A stretch of 64,000 nucleotides of DNA from Paenibacillus borealis (GCF_000758665.1 NZ_CP009285.1:5394001-5458000); one strand, 5' to 3'; positions 25,377 to 35,466 are shown, counted from the first letter of the stretch. Notes: a model not told the origin generated them from the sequence alone. Program-made: numbers and translations.

Positions 25377-25733
25377 TTAAAGGAACTTGACTAATCCAAC
25401 TGAAGCTTTAATAGATGGAATTCCTAATTCTTTAGCAAGTACCGCTCTGTGATTTCCCATTCCTCCTACTAATAGATCACCATTTGGAAGCTCAATTAAG
25501 TAAATGCCATCAGGTCTTTCATTCGTCCACCCATTCTTTTCAACGCTCTCCTTAAGAATGCCCATCTTGTAATCATTGAGTATTGAAGGATAGTCATAAG
25601 ATTCATTAATTGCGATTATTTTCTGTGGATCAACATCTTTTAGTACCGCACCAAGCGTTGTTGCTGCCTTATCTTTGTATTTCTCCTGAAACTTTTTTAT
25701 TACTTTCTCTGTTGTCTTCCACTTCTTCGCCAT
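25377..25733 (-). CDS. ParB/sulfiredoxin-fold domain protein
   Basis: The 118-residue protein has a lysine-rich start and a C-terminal segment typical of ParB N-terminal/Srx-like folds: IYLIELPNGDLLVGGMGNHRAVLAKELGIPSIKA, where GNHR stands in the place of the GxxR motif of ParB-like nucleases. GGAG lies before the ATG. It is too short for a partition protein. CTPase, nuclease or DNA-binding activity is possible but unproven. It lies in the accessory block between tail genes. Confidence 0.7.
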   Translation of the reverse strand: MAKKWKTTEKVIKKFQEKYKDKAATTLGAVLKDVDPQKIIAINESYDYPSILNDYKMGILKESVEKNGWTNERPDGIYLIELPNGDLLVGGMGNHRAVLAKELGIPSIKASVGLVKFL

Positions 25734-26026
25734 TTATATTCTCCATTCTATTTCCATTTTCATACATTCTACTATCAGAACGGAGAAAGTGTAAATAGCA
25801 ATGCTAAAATTCACCACGCGATTACCGTCTACCTGCTTCATAGCCTATTTACACTCGATCCCGTTGCTGTAAATCCGGTCGCTGACTTACTCGTAGAATA
25901 TAATTCGTTTCCGGTAACGGTCAAAACGTCAAACGGCAGTCCGAACTTTTTGACCTTCCCGACCATAACTACTTCTCGGGAGTGTAGCGTGATACTGTTT
26001 GCTGCGCAGTATCGTCCGTCTATGAA

Positions 26027-26521
26027 CTAAGACTCTACATATACAGGCATTTCTAGTGTGCTTTTTATCTTATAAAACATCTCTAATTCTGTTTGATTCA
26101 ATGCATTAAGCCTATCATCATTCTTAAAATTATTAGCATTCGCATCAGCTCTCACATAGATGCATTTGACCTTTTCTTCGAGGGCATATTCCCGGAGTCT
26201 ATTAAAATAATAACTAGCCACGCCTTTTCTTCTCAAAGATTCATCATGTACGTATAGCAATTCTAATACTATTCGAGACATGTGTCTTCCCGGAAGTGAG
26301 GGACTACCTTTGAAAAAATCCATCGAAAAGACAACCTTGTCTGTTCTTTCATTATAGAGACAAAACTTTACATCTCTTACGTTGCAATGATAACCTCTTT
26401 CACTTGTACCCGTAATGCCTTCATCGTCGAATTTAAATATTATATGTTCTTTATCCCTCTCGAGGCATTTTGGTAAACCCCAGTTTGTAACTAGATTTTC
26501 CATTACTTTATCATTATTCAT
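26027..26521 (-). CDS. GNAT-family N-acetyltransferase
   Basis: The 164-residue protein has the GNAT core: strand IVLELLYVHDESLRRKGVAS, where R-R-K-G-V-A fits the acetyl-CoA pyrophosphate loop (R/Q-x-x-G-x-G/A), followed by the helix YYFNRLREYALEEK and strand CIYVRADANANN. The substrate is unknown. It is flanked by AT-rich non-coding DNA and other morons; an anti-host or toxin-like role cannot be judged from the sequence. Confidence 0.75.
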   Translation of the reverse strand: MNNDKVMENLVTNWGLPKCLERDKEHIIFKFDDEGITGTSERGYHCNVRDVKFCLYNERTDKVVFSMDFFKGSPSLPGRHMSRIVLELLYVHDESLRRKGVASYYFNRLREYALEEKVKCIYVRADANANNFKNDDRLNALNQTELEMFYKIKSTLEMPVYVES

Positions 26522-26720
26522 TTCTATTCCCCTCTCACATCCAGAGTTCTATGCAAAAGGGAGAATCCCTTCTATAAGTTCATCAAAAACTAAGACTGTT
26601 TTACTGGGCTTAATTCTCTGAAATTGAAGTTAACAAATATTAATCAATAATATATACTTCATAGATAACACGCAGACTTAATTTTACAATTTTAATACTC
26701 AACAGTTGGGAGCGAGCACA

Positions 26721-27332
26721 GTGAGCAATATAACTAAAACTTTAAAGAGCACAAGATTATTCGTTAAAAACTTCAATTCAAGAATAAAGCTAAAAAACGA
26801 CAATTTCAGTATCATCTCAAACAACTGCTGGGGCGGTCAAGTATATAAAAATTTAGGAAAACCGTATAACACGCCATTTGTTGGCTTATTTATATATGGG
26901 CCATGCTACATTAAGTTATTGGAAAACCTCGATTACTATCTTCACACACCGTTGACCTTCACTGATACGTCCCAGTATAAAGAAACTCCGAGCTACCCCG
27001 TCGGTCTACTACACGACATCGAAATCCATTTTATGCACTATACCGACGAAAATGAGGCCTACGAGAAATGGAACCGTAGGCTAGCCCGATTTAATTGGAA
27101 TAATATATTTATAAAATTATCTGATAGAGATCTTACTTCGGAAGAACACGTACAGCGTTTTGATGCTCTTACATACCCTAAAGTGTTTTTCTCTTCTAAG
27201 AATACTCCTGGCATTAACTCCCTTGTCTGGTTTAGGGAATTTGAAAATTCCTCTACAGTCGACAATGAGATGCTCGTTTACAAAAAATACTTTAATGCTG
27301 TGAATTGGCTTAACACAGGTAAAATCAGCTAA
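26721..27332 (+). CDS. DUF1919 family protein (polysaccharide modification)
   Basis: The 203-residue protein matches DUF1919: FSIISNNCWGGQVYKNLGKPYNTPFVGLF, CYIKLLENLDYYL, and later YPVGLLHDIEIHFMHY and IKLSDRD. Family members sit in capsule and exopolysaccharide clusters and are thought to modify surface polysaccharide. GTG at 26721 is chosen for the GGGAG site 9 nt upstream. It is the only such gene in the prophage, on the plus strand, and ends within the last 4 nt of the SGNH tail-spike gene. That suggests a receptor-modifying conversion gene beside its receptor-binding protein. Confidence 0.8.
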   Translation: MSNITKTLKSTRLFVKNFNSRIKLKNDNFSIISNNCWGGQVYKNLGKPYNTPFVGLFIYGPCYIKLLENLDYYLHTPLTFTDTSQYKETPSYPVGLLHDIEIHFMHYTDENEAYEKWNRRLARFNWNNIFIKLSDRDLTSEEHVQRFDALTYPKVFFSSKNTPGINSLVWFREFENSSTVDNEMLVYKKYFNAVNWLNTGKIS

Positions 27333-29755
27333 GCGCGCCTATGCGTAGTCACTACCCACCCCGTTGTCGCTGCGCTTTTAATTACAAGTCTCACGGTGCC
27401 GGAGTCGTTGTATATCCCGAATTCATTCGTACCGAGTAGCACGCCATGGTCGTACGGAGAGGCGTTGTAGACACGGTTTAACTTATACACGGTCCCGCCG
27501 GACGACACTACTCTCGCCGTCAACTTTGGATAGTCCGTTATGCTGCCGAGCGCTATCACGCTAATCCCTGTTACCCCGGATGCAATGCTATCTCGCGTTT
27601 CCGTTACCGGGAATAGGCTCCAATCCGTATTGCGGTTACGGATGCTGACAACGTGCTTGATATCCTCAACCAACTCGACCAGCGCCGGTACGTAGCCCTC
27701 TTCTATTCCGATGCTTGAAGGGTGATTAACCCCGTTTCCGCCGTACGGCTGTTTAACCGAGTAGTCTCCGGCAGCATAAGCGCCGAACATCTCACGGTCA
27801 AGCAGCACCGGTAGATATTCCGGATATTCCGCGCCCCACACCTCAATTGATTTGACCAGTAATGACTCACCGGCGGTTCCGGTAGTGTACAACATATCGA
27901 GTGTTCCCGGAACATCCCAACAGTCAGCGTAATCCTTGATGATCCGCGTTTCGTTGTCGCCTAGCTTAATTTCAACAATTGGCCCTTGCTTAGTGATCGT
28001 TAGTACAACGTCAACACCTTCATAGGCCACGGTATCTGCATAACTTCCAGTAATGAAGATCGTATAATGTGCATTATCTGCTATCCTCATTGCGCTATCG
28101 ATCTTCGCAAGATTGCTAGGAGATTTCGGAGAGAAGATAACGGCATTGTCATAAAATCCAGGGTTTGTCTTATTAAATTTCACGGTGAGAGAATGACCTG
28201 TGCTTGATCCCAAAACATGGAAGTTAAGCTTGAGCTTCAATTGGAAATCCTTCTGCAGATTCCCTGCGAGAGAGAGTGAAGCGCCATTAATAAAGGAATA
28301 CGTTCCGTCACCATTGTCGGTAACCCCGTTGAGAATTTTATTGAAGTCTGATACGCTAATTTTTTTGAGCATCGGTCTTGTTAAATCCAAACCAATACGC
28401 TTGATATCTGTTATACGAGCAACGTCACAAACGTATGCTCCATACTCTTGCCCAATAGCTCTTGCAGCATTAGCTGCTGCATGTATAGATGAATGTGTAG
28501 TATACGTTCCCCAAGTTGTTTCACCGGGCAAATACGCACAACGAGGACTTGTAATAACTACGATATCAGGAATAACAGTAAAATTCGCTTTGACATAATC
28601 TAGCAATGTTTTTAAGTAATATGAAAATATTCTTGCCGAGTCATTACTAGCATGATTCATCCCGAAGGCTATAACAAGCAAGTCCGGCGCGGCATCCTTA
28701 CACATATCAATCCAGGTTTTGGTTATCCAGACATTGTCAATTTGAATCGTTCTGCTAACTCCCCAATTGTTGATCACCTCTCCCCCAATTGAAAAGTTTG
28801 AGTATTTAAACGTGGTGTCTGGGAAAGAATTTACGAGCATTTCCATTAATTTGATCGGATACGCTGCGCTTTCTGCGGAAGCGTCTGGGCCATTAATATA
28901 CCCCAGTGGATTTGAAGAACCTTTCACTGATCGAAGTTTTAAGTTCGCAGTGTCCCAACCTGCCGTCGAGATACTGTCGCCAAAGATACAAACCTTAACG
29001 GGCTGATTCTGTGAGATAGCTTCCGCAACGCGCCGGAATCCACCAGTGTCCACCGCTTCTGTCAACCCACGAACCGCGCTTGAATTGATTTTCCCGCTGA
29101 ATCCACGGAACGTCTTTGAGATATGCGTAAACCAGTTAACGGGATTCTTTCTGCTAATTTCCGCATTACCGATTTTTAGCACTTTAGAAGTGCCAGAGAG
29201 TGCGCTATCCGGCACAAATGTGCCCGGCTTATCGAACATCGCATATCGAATACCTTTGTCCTCAAGGGCCTCGAAATAAGTGTTAAGCTCCGTTGTCTGG
29301 TCCGCGCCAGTCGGTTCCACTCCGTATAAAGACGCTTGGCCTCCGTACGCTACATCCCCCAACTGTTCCCCAAACTGCTTCTGCATATCCCGTACTACAT
29401 CACCAGCAGCGGCAATTGTCCGGCCAGGCGTATAGCTGGGATCTGGCGTTTTGATGTCGGTCAGCTCCGGGTCTTTATCCTCACTGCCGCCGACGATGAT
29501 CGTATCCAGACGCTCATCTACAAAATCGATAGCCTCTTGGATGTTGGCCGCACCAGCAACTGCACCTGAATATGTCACATGCGCAGCTGGATGAGCTGTG
29601 GTTGAAGCCTTGTGAATCGTTATATCGCTCTGTGCCCCTGTAATCCGCCCTTCGTGATCAGTCAAATCCGTCTGAATGTCGGCATAGTTATCGTTGTGCC
29701 GCTGGAGATTAATTAAATCCAGCGTCTTGGTAATCATTCTCCGCGCAAATGTCAT
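27329..29755 (-). CDS. Tail spike/fibre with SGNH (GDSL) hydrolase domain
   Basis: The 808-residue protein begins with a virion-attachment region and helical/beta linker (residues 1-150). It then contains an SGNH esterase fold (about 250-480): block I IFGDSIS (nucleophile Ser), block II GGEVINNWG, block III FGMNHAS, and a later GVNHPSSIG supplying the catalytic His. A jelly-roll-like region interrupts and follows (about 500-640). Such spikes deacylate host polysaccharide during adsorption. AAAGGAG precedes the ATG. It follows Dit, in the place of the upper baseplate fibre, and is convergent with DUF1919. Confidence 0.85.
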   Translation of the reverse strand: MTFARRMITKTLDLINLQRHNDNYADIQTDLTDHEGRITGAQSDITIHKASTTAHPAAHVTYSGAVAGAANIQEAIDFVDERLDTIIVGGSEDKDPELTDIKTPDPSYTPGRTIAAAGDVVRDMQKQFGEQLGDVAYGGQASLYGVEPTGADQTTELNTYFEALEDKGIRYAMFDKPGTFVPDSALSGTSKVLKIGNAEISRKNPVNWFTHISKTFRGFSGKINSSAVRGLTEAVDTGGFRRVAEAISQNQPVKVCIFGDSISTAGWDTANLKLRSVKGSSNPLGYINGPDASAESAAYPIKLMEMLVNSFPDTTFKYSNFSIGGEVINNWGVSRTIQIDNVWITKTWIDMCKDAAPDLLVIAFGMNHASNDSARIFSYYLKTLLDYVKANFTVIPDIVVITSPRCAYLPGETTWGTYTTHSSIHAAANAARAIGQEYGAYVCDVARITDIKRIGLDLTRPMLKKISVSDFNKILNGVTDNGDGTYSFINGASLSLAGNLQKDFQLKLKLNFHVLGSSTGHSLTVKFNKTNPGFYDNAVIFSPKSPSNLAKIDSAMRIADNAHYTIFITGSYADTVAYEGVDVVLTITKQGPIVEIKLGDNETRIIKDYADCWDVPGTLDMLYTTGTAGESLLVKSIEVWGAEYPEYLPVLLDREMFGAYAAGDYSVKQPYGGNGVNHPSSIGIEEGYVPALVELVEDIKHVVSIRNRNTDWSLFPVTETRDSIASGVTGISVIALGSITDYPKLTARVVSSGGTVYKLNRVYNASPYDHGVLLGTNEFGIYNDSGTVRLVIKSAATTGWVVTTHRRA

Positions 29756-29773
29756 TTTTGTAGCAGCTCCTTT

Positions 29774-30568
29774 CTAATAGAGATATTGATAGCGGTAGAT
29801 CACTTCAACAGTGATATTGGGGCTGGTGGCCGTCACAGTGAATGTTGTCTCCCCTGGTTCAAGAACAAAAAACACACCATTGCTGCGGGACCAAGCATTC
29901 ACCCCATTAAGCCGCACCGAGCATTTATCCAGGTCGCAATCGATCTCAAATACATCGTTAGTTCCAGCGCTGCCGGTGATGGTCAAGGTCTGGATGCCAT
30001 CACTCATCGAAAGGTTTGTAAACGCCCCTGTGATACGGATCAATGGGTAAGCCAAGGTAGAACCTTCATTGTTAACGGTAAAGGTCTGACCGCTTGCTGT
30101 AATCGAGAACGAAGAATCGGAGATATAAAAATAGCCCTCCCCAAAGGAAAGGCCCTCTCCATATTCCCGGAGCTCGGTATCCTGTATCGACTCGATCCAC
30201 GAATCATCCATCTTCATGGGCACATCAATCTTCCGATTTCCCGTCGAAGTATCGAATGCCATAGAACCGCGATATTCAGCGATGAACCTCTTTTGCGGAA
30301 TATCATCAAAGATGACGATTGCTGGGCCATTCTTCACATCAAATACACGGGCCAGATTCGCCACAGTGCCGTAATAATCGTCACCCATGATAAATAGACC
30401 CAGGCCGAGAGGCCGGGCCGCATAGGTACTGCCGAAGCTCTTTACGCCGTCCCTGCCGGCAAGCTTGATGGTGTTCTCCTCGGTATCCGGCAGGGGCGGT
30501 AGGTCACGGGAGACCAGCAGGATGTTCAAGGTTGAGAGCCAGACACCGTTTACTGATACGTCGTTCAT
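29774..30568 (-). CDS. Distal tail protein (Dit, SPP1 gp19.1-like)
   Basis: The 264-residue protein matches the phage_tail/Dit family: N-terminal belt domain (about 1-135, with GRDGVKSFGSTYAARPLGL) and a C-terminal galectin-like beta domain (about 150-264). A Dit hexamer joins tail tube to baseplate. Its ATG overlaps the tape measure stop codon by 4 nt. Confidence 0.88.
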   Translation of the reverse strand: MNDVSVNGVWLSTLNILLVSRDLPPLPDTEENTIKLAGRDGVKSFGSTYAARPLGLGLFIMGDDYYGTVANLARVFDVKNGPAIVIFDDIPQKRFIAEYRGSMAFDTSTGNRKIDVPMKMDDSWIESIQDTELREYGEGLSFGEGYFYISDSSFSITASGQTFTVNNEGSTLAYPLIRITGAFTNLSMSDGIQTLTITGSAGTNDVFEIDCDLDKCSVRLNGVNAWSRSNGVFFVLEPGETTFTVTATSPNITVEVIYRYQYLY

Positions 30569-33500
30569 CCGGACTTCACTCCCATCGTTTGCATCCTCCG
30601 AGCCGTCTTCTCTCGTTCAGAATAAAGGATTTCCGTGTCTGCCCGGTCTTCCAAGGTTACGCCGTTTACGGACATGTCGATGTGGTTCTCGACTTTGGTT
30701 TCGGACTTCGTCACACCCGCTGCAGCTCCGATAATGCTGGGGTTATCCAGGATGCGGAACAAGCCATTGAGCTGCGCAGTGTTAAAGATTGCTTCCTGCC
30801 CGTGTGCGATAATCGGTACGGGGGCGCCGGCAGCTCCCGGGATAATACCACCAACATCGAAACTCTGCAGCTTATCGCCAGTGTCCTTGGTAATGCCGTA
30901 CAGATCGCGAAGCGCTTGATTCCGAGAGGCTAACCTCACCATTTCAGTACGGTTACCTGCTGCTGCAGCTGCGGCATAGGCATCCTTGTTGGCATTGTAC
31001 TCAGCAAGGTCAGCATCCTTCTGAGCTGCTTGTTTGGCAGCAGAGATTGCTGACATCTTCGATTGGTACTGAATGATGAAGGCGTCTAGATCAGTCAGAA
31101 TCTGCGTATTGGCCGTACCAGCGGAAGATACCCGGAAAGCAGCGATGCCCGCTTCAATCACCTTGATGTCATCGGAATAAGTATCAAAGGCTTCTTTTAG
31201 ATCATCATAATGGGCTTCGGTTTTATCCTTCTCATCCTCGAATGCCTGCAGCTGAACGTCCTTCTCATCCTGCAGCGCGTCCTTCTGGTTGTTCAGGTCC
31301 CGCTTGCGCAGGTCGCGTTCGTGGTCCTCAATGAGTTTGTCGCGCTCTTCAATGGTCTTCTGCCGTTCCTTAAGGCCATCCTTACCAACGGCAGAAGCAA
31401 GCAGATCGATGCGAGCGTTCTTCTTTGCGAGCTCCTCTTCATAATCCAGATCACTGTTCGCTTCAGCTTCCTTCGCAAGGAGATCATCAATAGCCTTGAT
31501 CTTGGCGTCCTGCGCAGTAACATAAGCATCTTTACGGGATTCAATCGCAGCCAGTTCAGCCTTCTGGGCCTCATCAATTCGGTCCTTCTCGGCATCGACC
31601 AGTTCTTTGGTCAGATCCAGCGTCTTGTCGGTCAGGTCCTTCCGGGACTGGTAGAGTTCCTCATCCGCCTTCTCGTAATATGTTGTGTCGATGGCATATT
31701 GATTTCGCAGGTCCGTCCAGGCTTTCACCTTATATGCGGCGATCTCCGCTTCGGTGGCTCCGGACTCTTCTAACCGGCGGGCTTCCTTCTCAATCAGCTT
31801 GGACCGCTTCTCGTACAGTTCGCTGATCTGCGTCTCCGTCTCGGTGGCAACTTCCTTGCGGGATTGCCGGACCTGATCATCCGCTGCCTTGTACTGCTCA
31901 GAATCTTTACTGTAGCGATCCCGCAGGCGTGTCCAGGAGTCCAGTTTCATCTGAGCAATCTGCAGTTCTGTCTTCCCGCTGTCCTCCATCCGTTTGGATT
32001 CAGCATCAATCCAGGTGGCAGAAAAGTCATACCGGGACTTGACCGAATCCTCACTCAAACGTTTGAGTTGCAGGGTCAGTGTGCGGGCATCATCCACAGA
32101 TTCAGCCAGAAACTTAGCATGCTTTTTCCGGAGTGCCTCGTACTTCTCCATCTGCTTTTCAGCAGTGAGGTCATAATAGTCAGCCTGGAACTGAATGGTC
32201 TTCAGGTCAGCCTCATATGCAGCCTGGCGAGCTTCGGCAGCAAGCTCAGCAGCTGTTTTTCCGGTGGCTGGTTTATCCTTCTTCGGCTTTTCCGGATCAG
32301 TCAGATCAATGCCTGGACCGTTTGGACCATCCAAGTCAAAATTACCTGATGATAGAGCGGCGGCGGCAACTTCAATTACCTTTTGTTTCTCCGCCAGTTC
32401 CCGCTGTTGATCTGTCAGTTTGGTCAGTTCTTTTTCCGTCTGCACCTTCAAAGTATTATTCACGATGTCCATGACGTTAGGAGTCGTCCTCTTCGCTCTT
32501 TCCTCGTTTTGCTTCACCGATTCAGCAAATGTGGAAGCTTGGACACCATTGACCGCATTCATAGATTTTAGGAGTTCACCGTAATTCTTGATCTGAGCCT
32601 CAACGGCCGCTTTCTGTGCCGCTGTCTCTGTCACCAGAGCCTGCATCCGTTTACTTGCTCCAGAGATAGCCTGATTGGTAAAGTATCGGTCTGACTCGAT
32701 TTGGCCCTCAATAACACCGATGTTATCCGCTCGAATCCGTCCGTCTTCCTCTTGGACAGCATTAAGACCAGGATACTCCCGTTTGAGTGCGTTCGTAGCA
32801 TCGACGAGCTCCTTCTTCTGTGCCTGATCCAACTTCTGAGCTGAGGAGAGTTTTTTGAAGGTAGCGAGCGACTTTTCCAAAGCCTTCAGCTTGTCGTTCT
32901 TTGCAGCTAGGTCAGAAACTTCCGCTTTCTGTTCTTCAAAGAGAGCACCCACAGAACCCTTAATCGCCGTGTTCATTTCCTTAAGCTTCTCAGTCGCCTT
33001 TTCCGCGCCATCGAAGCCCATGCTTCTGAGATTTTTATCGATCTTTTCCAGTTGCTCATTGATGTCCATTGCTTCGGACAACATCTGGGGATTCCCTTGA
33101 CCGGCATCAGCCTTCTTTTGAATCTCATTTAGCCGTTGTTGCAACTTCTCGCGCTCATGAAGTGCCTTGGTAAGATCCTCCGTCTTCTTGCGGAGCTCGG
33201 TCAGATCATCAACGGAACGCTTAACAGGAGAATCATTAAGAGTATCGTTGAGCTCCGCCTGCGCTGCTTCAAAGTTCTTAGTAGCCTCCTTGCTCTCATT
33301 GTACTTCCCGACGAGAAAGGCTGCGCCGGCAGCGACCGCTCCAATGGCTACAGCTAAAAGCCCTAACATTGGGATTGTTCTTGCGGTGAGTGTCCCCGCC
33401 AATATCGCGGCTTCGTAGGCTATTTTGACAGCATCGATGGCCTTTTTGAGTTGGTAAGCAACGACTACGCCTCCAAGCAGTAACGGTGGTAAAGCCGCAA

Positions 33501-35049
33501 AGGTAATGAGCGCAGCCTGCGTTGACTTATCAAGCTCGGAGAATCCGGTGAGTAAGGCGGTGATACCTTCAACCGCTTCCCTGACTGCCGGCAGGAACAT
33601 GTCCCCGATGATGATTCCAGCAGACTCAAAGGCGCTGCCCATGTTATCTGCGGCGCCCTTCAGGGTATCCATCTGAGTTTTTGCAACACGTTCTGCAGTT
33701 CCGCCTGCTTCGGCAAGGGAATCGGTATAAGCATTGAGCTTGCCGCTTCCAGATTCAATCAGCGTAATAAATGCAGATGCCGCTTCGCGCCCGGCCAGCG
33801 TGGCAGCTACGTCAGCCTGTTGTGCCTGGGTCAGCCGCGGCCAGATCTCTGTTAGTTGTTGGACAATTCCGGATAACGGAAGAATATTACCTGCGGCATC
33901 TTTAATCGAGAAACCCAACTTATCCATATATCCGGCAGCTTCTTTGGAAGGAGAAGCCAGCGCCAACAGGATCGCCCGTAATCCGGTACCCGCCATCTCG
34001 CCTTTAATGCCGGCATCAGACAGGGCACCAACAGCCGCAGTGGCCTCTTCGAGAGACAGCCCCATGGACTTGGCAACCGGGGCGACGTATTTCATCGCCA
34101 TACCCAGGTCAGTCACATCGGCATTGGTCGAAATACTGGACGATGCCAGCACGTCCACAACTCGAGTGGTCTCAGTAGCAGCCATCCCGAAGCCGCGCAG
34201 GATGGAAGAGGCAATATCCGCGGTTGTGGCCAGATCAACATTACCTGCTGCCGCCAGCGACAGCACACCCGGCATTGCCGCGATAATCTCCTTCGTGTCA
34301 AATCCTGCTTGTCCCAGCTCAGACATTGCGTCTGCGGCCTGTGAAGCCGAGAACTTGGTCTGAGCACCGAGCTTAATCGCATTGATACGCAGAGCTTCGA
34401 AGTCAGCACCGGTTGCTTCCGTAATCGCCTTGACATTCTGCATGGCCTGTTCGAAGTCAGCTGCTGTCTGTACGGACTTGGCAATCGCAGCTCCAACAGC
34501 AATTGCCATGGCTGCATATGCAGCTCCAAGTGATTGGATCTCAAAATCAACGCTACCGGTTACTTCATTAAGCTCTTGCATCTGCTCAATGATGTCATCA
34601 ATGACTGAACTGCTGACTCCGAGATTCTCAAGCTCCTCTCTTACACTGGCAAGTTGCTGTTCAAACACTTCAGGATTCGCCCGGCGGATCGCTGCATTAA
34701 TGTTGTCAATGTTCTGACCGCTGGCACCGACGTCCTGCAAAGCCATATTCAGCTTCATGAAGCTCCCGGTTGCCTCGTGAGCATGATTGCCCATCTTTTT
34801 GGCAGCATCGGCTGCACCAATTGTACTTTTCTCAGCCTGACCCATGCTTTTATTGATCTTGCTGATCTGTTCTGCACTGACGCCAGACTCTGCCAGCGCC
34901 CTATTCAGCGTTTGAAGGTCCATTCCGGCCTTCTTGGCCGTCTCCCCCATACTGGCGAAATCCTTCTTCACTTCTTTGATGTCGCGCTTGATCCCATTGG
35001 CATCGGCAGTCAGCCGCGCCTTCAATTCCCCGAGGTTTCCTCCAGCCAC
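30565..35049 (-). CDS. Phage tail tape measure protein
   Basis: The 1494-residue protein has an N-terminal coiled region, the conserved TMP domain (about 180-520; QTKFSASQAADAMSELGQAGF is diagnostic), hydrophobic segments near 520-590 and very long charged coiled coils (about 880-1350). It sets tail length and enters the cell with DNA; at roughly 0.15 nm per residue the tail would be near 220 nm (family rule, not measured). No peptidase or lysozyme domain is visible. The start is GTG with GGAGGAGG upstream. Confidence 0.95.
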   Translation of the reverse strand: MAGGNLGELKARLTADANGIKRDIKEVKKDFASMGETAKKAGMDLQTLNRALAESGVSAEQISKINKSMGQAEKSTIGAADAAKKMGNHAHEATGSFMKLNMALQDVGASGQNIDNINAAIRRANPEVFEQQLASVREELENLGVSSSVIDDIIEQMQELNEVTGSVDFEIQSLGAAYAAMAIAVGAAIAKSVQTAADFEQAMQNVKAITEATGADFEALRINAIKLGAQTKFSASQAADAMSELGQAGFDTKEIIAAMPGVLSLAAAGNVDLATTADIASSILRGFGMAATETTRVVDVLASSSISTNADVTDLGMAMKYVAPVAKSMGLSLEEATAAVGALSDAGIKGEMAGTGLRAILLALASPSKEAAGYMDKLGFSIKDAAGNILPLSGIVQQLTEIWPRLTQAQQADVAATLAGREAASAFITLIESGSGKLNAYTDSLAEAGGTAERVAKTQMDTLKGAADNMGSAFESAGIIIGDMFLPAVREAVEGITALLTGFSELDKSTQAALITFAALPPLLLGGVVVAYQLKKAIDAVKIAYEAAILAGTLTARTIPMLGLLAVAIGAVAAGAAFLVGKYNESKEATKNFEAAQAELNDTLNDSPVKRSVDDLTELRKKTEDLTKALHEREKLQQRLNEIQKKADAGQGNPQMLSEAMDINEQLEKIDKNLRSMGFDGAEKATEKLKEMNTAIKGSVGALFEEQKAEVSDLAAKNDKLKALEKSLATFKKLSSAQKLDQAQKKELVDATNALKREYPGLNAVQEEDGRIRADNIGVIEGQIESDRYFTNQAISGASKRMQALVTETAAQKAAVEAQIKNYGELLKSMNAVNGVQASTFAESVKQNEERAKRTTPNVMDIVNNTLKVQTEKELTKLTDQQRELAEKQKVIEVAAAALSSGNFDLDGPNGPGIDLTDPEKPKKDKPATGKTAAELAAEARQAAYEADLKTIQFQADYYDLTAEKQMEKYEALRKKHAKFLAESVDDARTLTLQLKRLSEDSVKSRYDFSATWIDAESKRMEDSGKTELQIAQMKLDSWTRLRDRYSKDSEQYKAADDQVRQSRKEVATETETQISELYEKRSKLIEKEARRLEESGATEAEIAAYKVKAWTDLRNQYAIDTTYYEKADEELYQSRKDLTDKTLDLTKELVDAEKDRIDEAQKAELAAIESRKDAYVTAQDAKIKAIDDLLAKEAEANSDLDYEEELAKKNARIDLLASAVGKDGLKERQKTIEERDKLIEDHERDLRKRDLNNQKDALQDEKDVQLQAFEDEKDKTEAHYDDLKEAFDTYSDDIKVIEAGIAAFRVSSAGTANTQILTDLDAFIIQYQSKMSAISAAKQAAQKDADLAEYNANKDAYAAAAAAGNRTEMVRLASRNQALRDLYGITKDTGDKLQSFDVGGIIPGAAGAPVPIIAHGQEAIFNTAQLNGLFRILDNPSIIGAAAGVTKSETKVENHIDMSVNGVTLEDRADTEILYSEREKTARRMQTMGVKSG

Positions 35050-35052
35050 TGA

Positions 35053-35466
35053 TTATCCTCCTCCCTTCATGCGCGCAAGCTGCGCTTGATACTGGTCTTC
35101 TGCGGAAGCCCGCGGCTTCTCCGGCGCTTTCGGCAACACTTTGATATAGCGATTAATGATTTCCTGCCGGACTTTCTGGTCCGTGATATGTGGGTAAGAC
35201 GCAATCTCAAGCTGAGCAATCACTTCCGATGCACGAGCCTGATCCTTCAGGAGCAGCAGCTGCGGCAGATCAATAAAGAAGTACTCGTTCTCGATCTGAT
35301 GCTGTGTCTTATCCAGCACCGTGCAGCAGCGTAAAACAAAATCGTCATAGGTTAACCCTGGGCCTGACTCTGACGAGCCGCGATTGAGGTCACGAATTGC
35401 TGAGCCATCGGCGGAATCAGGCCGCTTAAGTTTTTTAAGGCTGTATTCATGTCGTTCTTCTGCCAA
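35053..35466 (-). CDS. Tail assembly chaperone GT extension, made by -1 frameshift
   Basis: This frame overlaps the preceding chaperone gene by 115 nt and has no good ribosome binding site of its own. A slippery heptamer A AAA AAC (35430-35436) lies in the correct phase inside gene G. A -1 slip continues as LKKLKRPDSADG, the beginning of this frame's real content. The product is therefore a fusion of G residues 1-112 with 125 further residues, about 237 residues, equal to lambda gpGT. The T part (EIASYPHITDQKVRQEIINR) recruits the tape measure and tail tube subunits. An independent start at 35466 is less likely. Confidence 0.85.
   Translation of the reverse strand: MAEERHEYSLKKLKRPDSADGSAIRDLNRGSSESGPGLTYDDFVLRCCTVLDKTQHQIENEYFFIDLPQLLLLKDQARASEVIAQLEIASYPHITDQKVRQEIINRYIKVLPKAPEKPRASAEDQYQAQLARMKGGG

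Noticed and set aside
25985..26020. Inverted repeat GATACTG...CAGTATC as a terminator
   Set aside because: No T tract on either strand; left as an unexplained small palindrome after the GNAT gene.
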